11,969 nt of DNA from Chloroflexia bacterium. GTDB taxonomy: Bacteria > Chloroflexota > Chloroflexia > QHBQ01 > JADMIH01. Made by a program: the position numbers and the translations under genes. The stretch covers positions 1 to 11,969 of the forward strand of contig JAICKM010000135.1 in assembly GCA_025927935.1 (NCBI GenBank). Direction: 5' to 3'. This document shows positions 11,058 to 11,969 of the stretch, piece by piece (position 1 is the stretch's first letter; each line of letters starts with the position of its first letter). Below the pieces are notes generated by a model. The model was not told where the DNA came from and did not search any database. It was given only the letters and a program-made list of their open reading frames with translations.

Positions 11058-11891
11058 ATGGATTGGCTACAGATAGCCGGCTTTGTGGCCCTGGGCGCGA
11101 CCCTGGGTACGTTTGGCACGATTATCGGCGCGGGCGGGGGCTTTCTGCTGGTGCCGGTGCTGTTGCTGTTGGGCTGGCCCCATGAGCAAGCCGCGGGCAC
11201 GTCGCTGCTAATGGTGGCGGCGAACGCCGCTTCGGGCAGCCTCTCGTACTTACGGCAGAAGCGCGTCGACCTGGCGAGCGGCTGGCGCTTCGCCGTGGCG
11301 ACGCTACCCGGCGCGCTCATCGGCTCGCTGGTAGTAGACCAGATCAGCGGGCGGGTGTTCAACACGCTGTTTGGGCTGCTGTTGATTTCCCTGGCGGTGT
11401 ACCTGTTTCTGCGCCCGGAGCGCAAGCGGGCCGCCGGAACACCGGGCGAGCCGCCGCCCCGCCCGCCGGGATGGCGCGGCTGGGGCTGGACCGTGCGCAA
11501 CTTTGTCGATGCGCGCGGTGAGCACTGGGTCTACGGCTACGCCCAACCCTGGGCCATTCTGTTGTCGTTCGGAGTCGGCTTCATGTCCAGCATCCTGGGC
11601 ATCGGCGGCGGCATCATCCATGTGCCCGCGCTGATCAACCTGTTCAATTTCCCCGCGCACGTCGCCACGGCGACCTCGCACTTCGTGCTCGCCATTACCG
11701 CGGCGGCCGGCACGGCGGGCCACCTGGTGCAAGGCCATGTGCGTATCCTGGAGGGGCTGTTGCTGGGCGCGGGCGCCATTGCGGGCGCGCAAGTCGGCGG
11801 CGCGGTCTCGCACCGCGTGAACGCCGTCTGGATCACGCGCGCCCTGGCCGTCGCCCTGACGCTGGTCGCCATCCGCCTGCTGCTCGGCTGA
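11058..11891 (+). CDS. TauE/SafE family permease (sulfite/organosulfonate exporter type)
   Basis: A 277-residue inner-membrane protein with the internal duplication of the TauE/SafE family. The first half (1-118) has the motif TIIGAGGGFLLVPVLLLL (21-38). The second half (161-277) repeats it as SSILGIGGGIIHVPALINLF (177-196). Each half has about four hydrophobic helices. The 40-residue loop between them (119-158) is charged and Pro-rich with RPERKR, so it should face the cytoplasm. Family members move sulfite, sulfoacetate, sulfolactate or other organic anions across the membrane. The ATG at 11058 lies 3 bases after the PIG-L stop and has no strong ribosome site of its own; translation is probably coupled. 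A GGCGGGC/GCCCGCC hairpin (11892-11916) follows the stop. Family is sure; substrate is not. Confidence 0.92.
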   Translation: MDWLQIAGFVALGATLGTFGTIIGAGGGFLLVPVLLLLGWPHEQAAGTSLLMVAANAASGSLSYLRQKRVDLASGWRFAVATLPGALIGSLVVDQISGRVFNTLFGLLLISLAVYLFLRPERKRAAGTPGEPPPRPPGWRGWGWTVRNFVDARGEHWVYGYAQPWAILLSFGVGFMSSILGIGGGIIHVPALINLFNFPAHVATATSHFVLAITAAAGTAGHLVQGHVRILEGLLLGAGAIAGAQVGGAVSHRVNAVWITRALAVALTLVAIRLLLG

Positions 11892-11916
11892 GGCGGGCAT
11901 CCTCGACGCGCCCGCC
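11892..11916 (+). terminator. Weak hairpin after the TauE/SafE gene
   Basis: GGCGGGC (11892-11898) and GCCCGCC (11910-11916) pair around an 11-base loop, immediately after the stop codon. No T-run follows, so factor-dependent ending or message protection are as likely as intrinsic termination. Nothing else is recognised up to the window edge. Confidence 0.3.
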
Positions 11917-11969
11917 CGCCAGTCGCCGTAAGCGCAGCTAGGCAGCGGATCCTCCCGACCTTGTCACTC

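Overview
The window is GC-rich (my estimate is in the mid-60s percent) and densely coding on both strands. It looks like a bacterial chromosome, most likely from the Chloroflexota. That guess rests on the high GC, the Thr/Pro-rich linkers (TATP- and PTATPPP-like stretches) behind lipoprotein or membrane anchors, and the gene families present. It is an inference, because no rRNA or other marker gene is here. I see no phage, insertion sequence, CRISPR array, tRNA or rRNA gene.

Layout. (1) 1-2889, minus strand: an uptake operon read right to left. A consensus sigma-70 promoter (2861-2889) drives a DUF3830 cyclophilin-fold gene, a BMP-family substrate-binding lipoprotein gene and a double-domain ABC ATPase gene that runs off the left edge. 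An intergenic repeat cluster, with an exact 18-bp inverted repeat, separates the binding-protein and ATPase genes. (2) 2890-3187: a long, dyad-rich gap between divergent genes. (3) 3188-4454: an SRAP (YedK/HMCES-like) DNA-repair gene on plus, converging with and overlapping by 32 bp a zinc-ribbon Nudix hydrolase gene on minus. (4) 4766-6007, plus: a fusion of an NTF2/SnoaL-like domain with a GNAT acetyltransferase, ending at a 15-bp-stem terminator shared with the next, convergent gene. (5) 6084-7846, minus: a small charged protein, then a two-gene unit (SRPBCC protein and SAM methyltransferase). (6) 7890-8000: compact divergent promoters. (7) 8123-10255, plus: a membrane-anchored surface protein and a GH39-like lipoprotein glycosidase. 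(8) 10291-11891, plus: a PIG-L/LmbE deacetylase and a TauE/SafE permease in a tight two-gene operon.

How the genes fit together. The left operon imports a small solute, probably a purine or related base, judging from the BMP subgroup. DUF3830 as its first gene suggests a role tied to that substrate. The right part holds envelope-facing proteins: an anchored beta-domain protein, a secreted glycosidase and an anion exporter coupled to a deacetylase. The middle is housekeeping and stress material.

Most of this is ordinary chromosome. I did not find a convincing new multi-gene system. The best leads are the DUF3830/BMP linkage and its palindrome-laden promoter, the inverted repeat inside that operon, the NTF2-GNAT fusion, and the PIG-L/TauE coupling.
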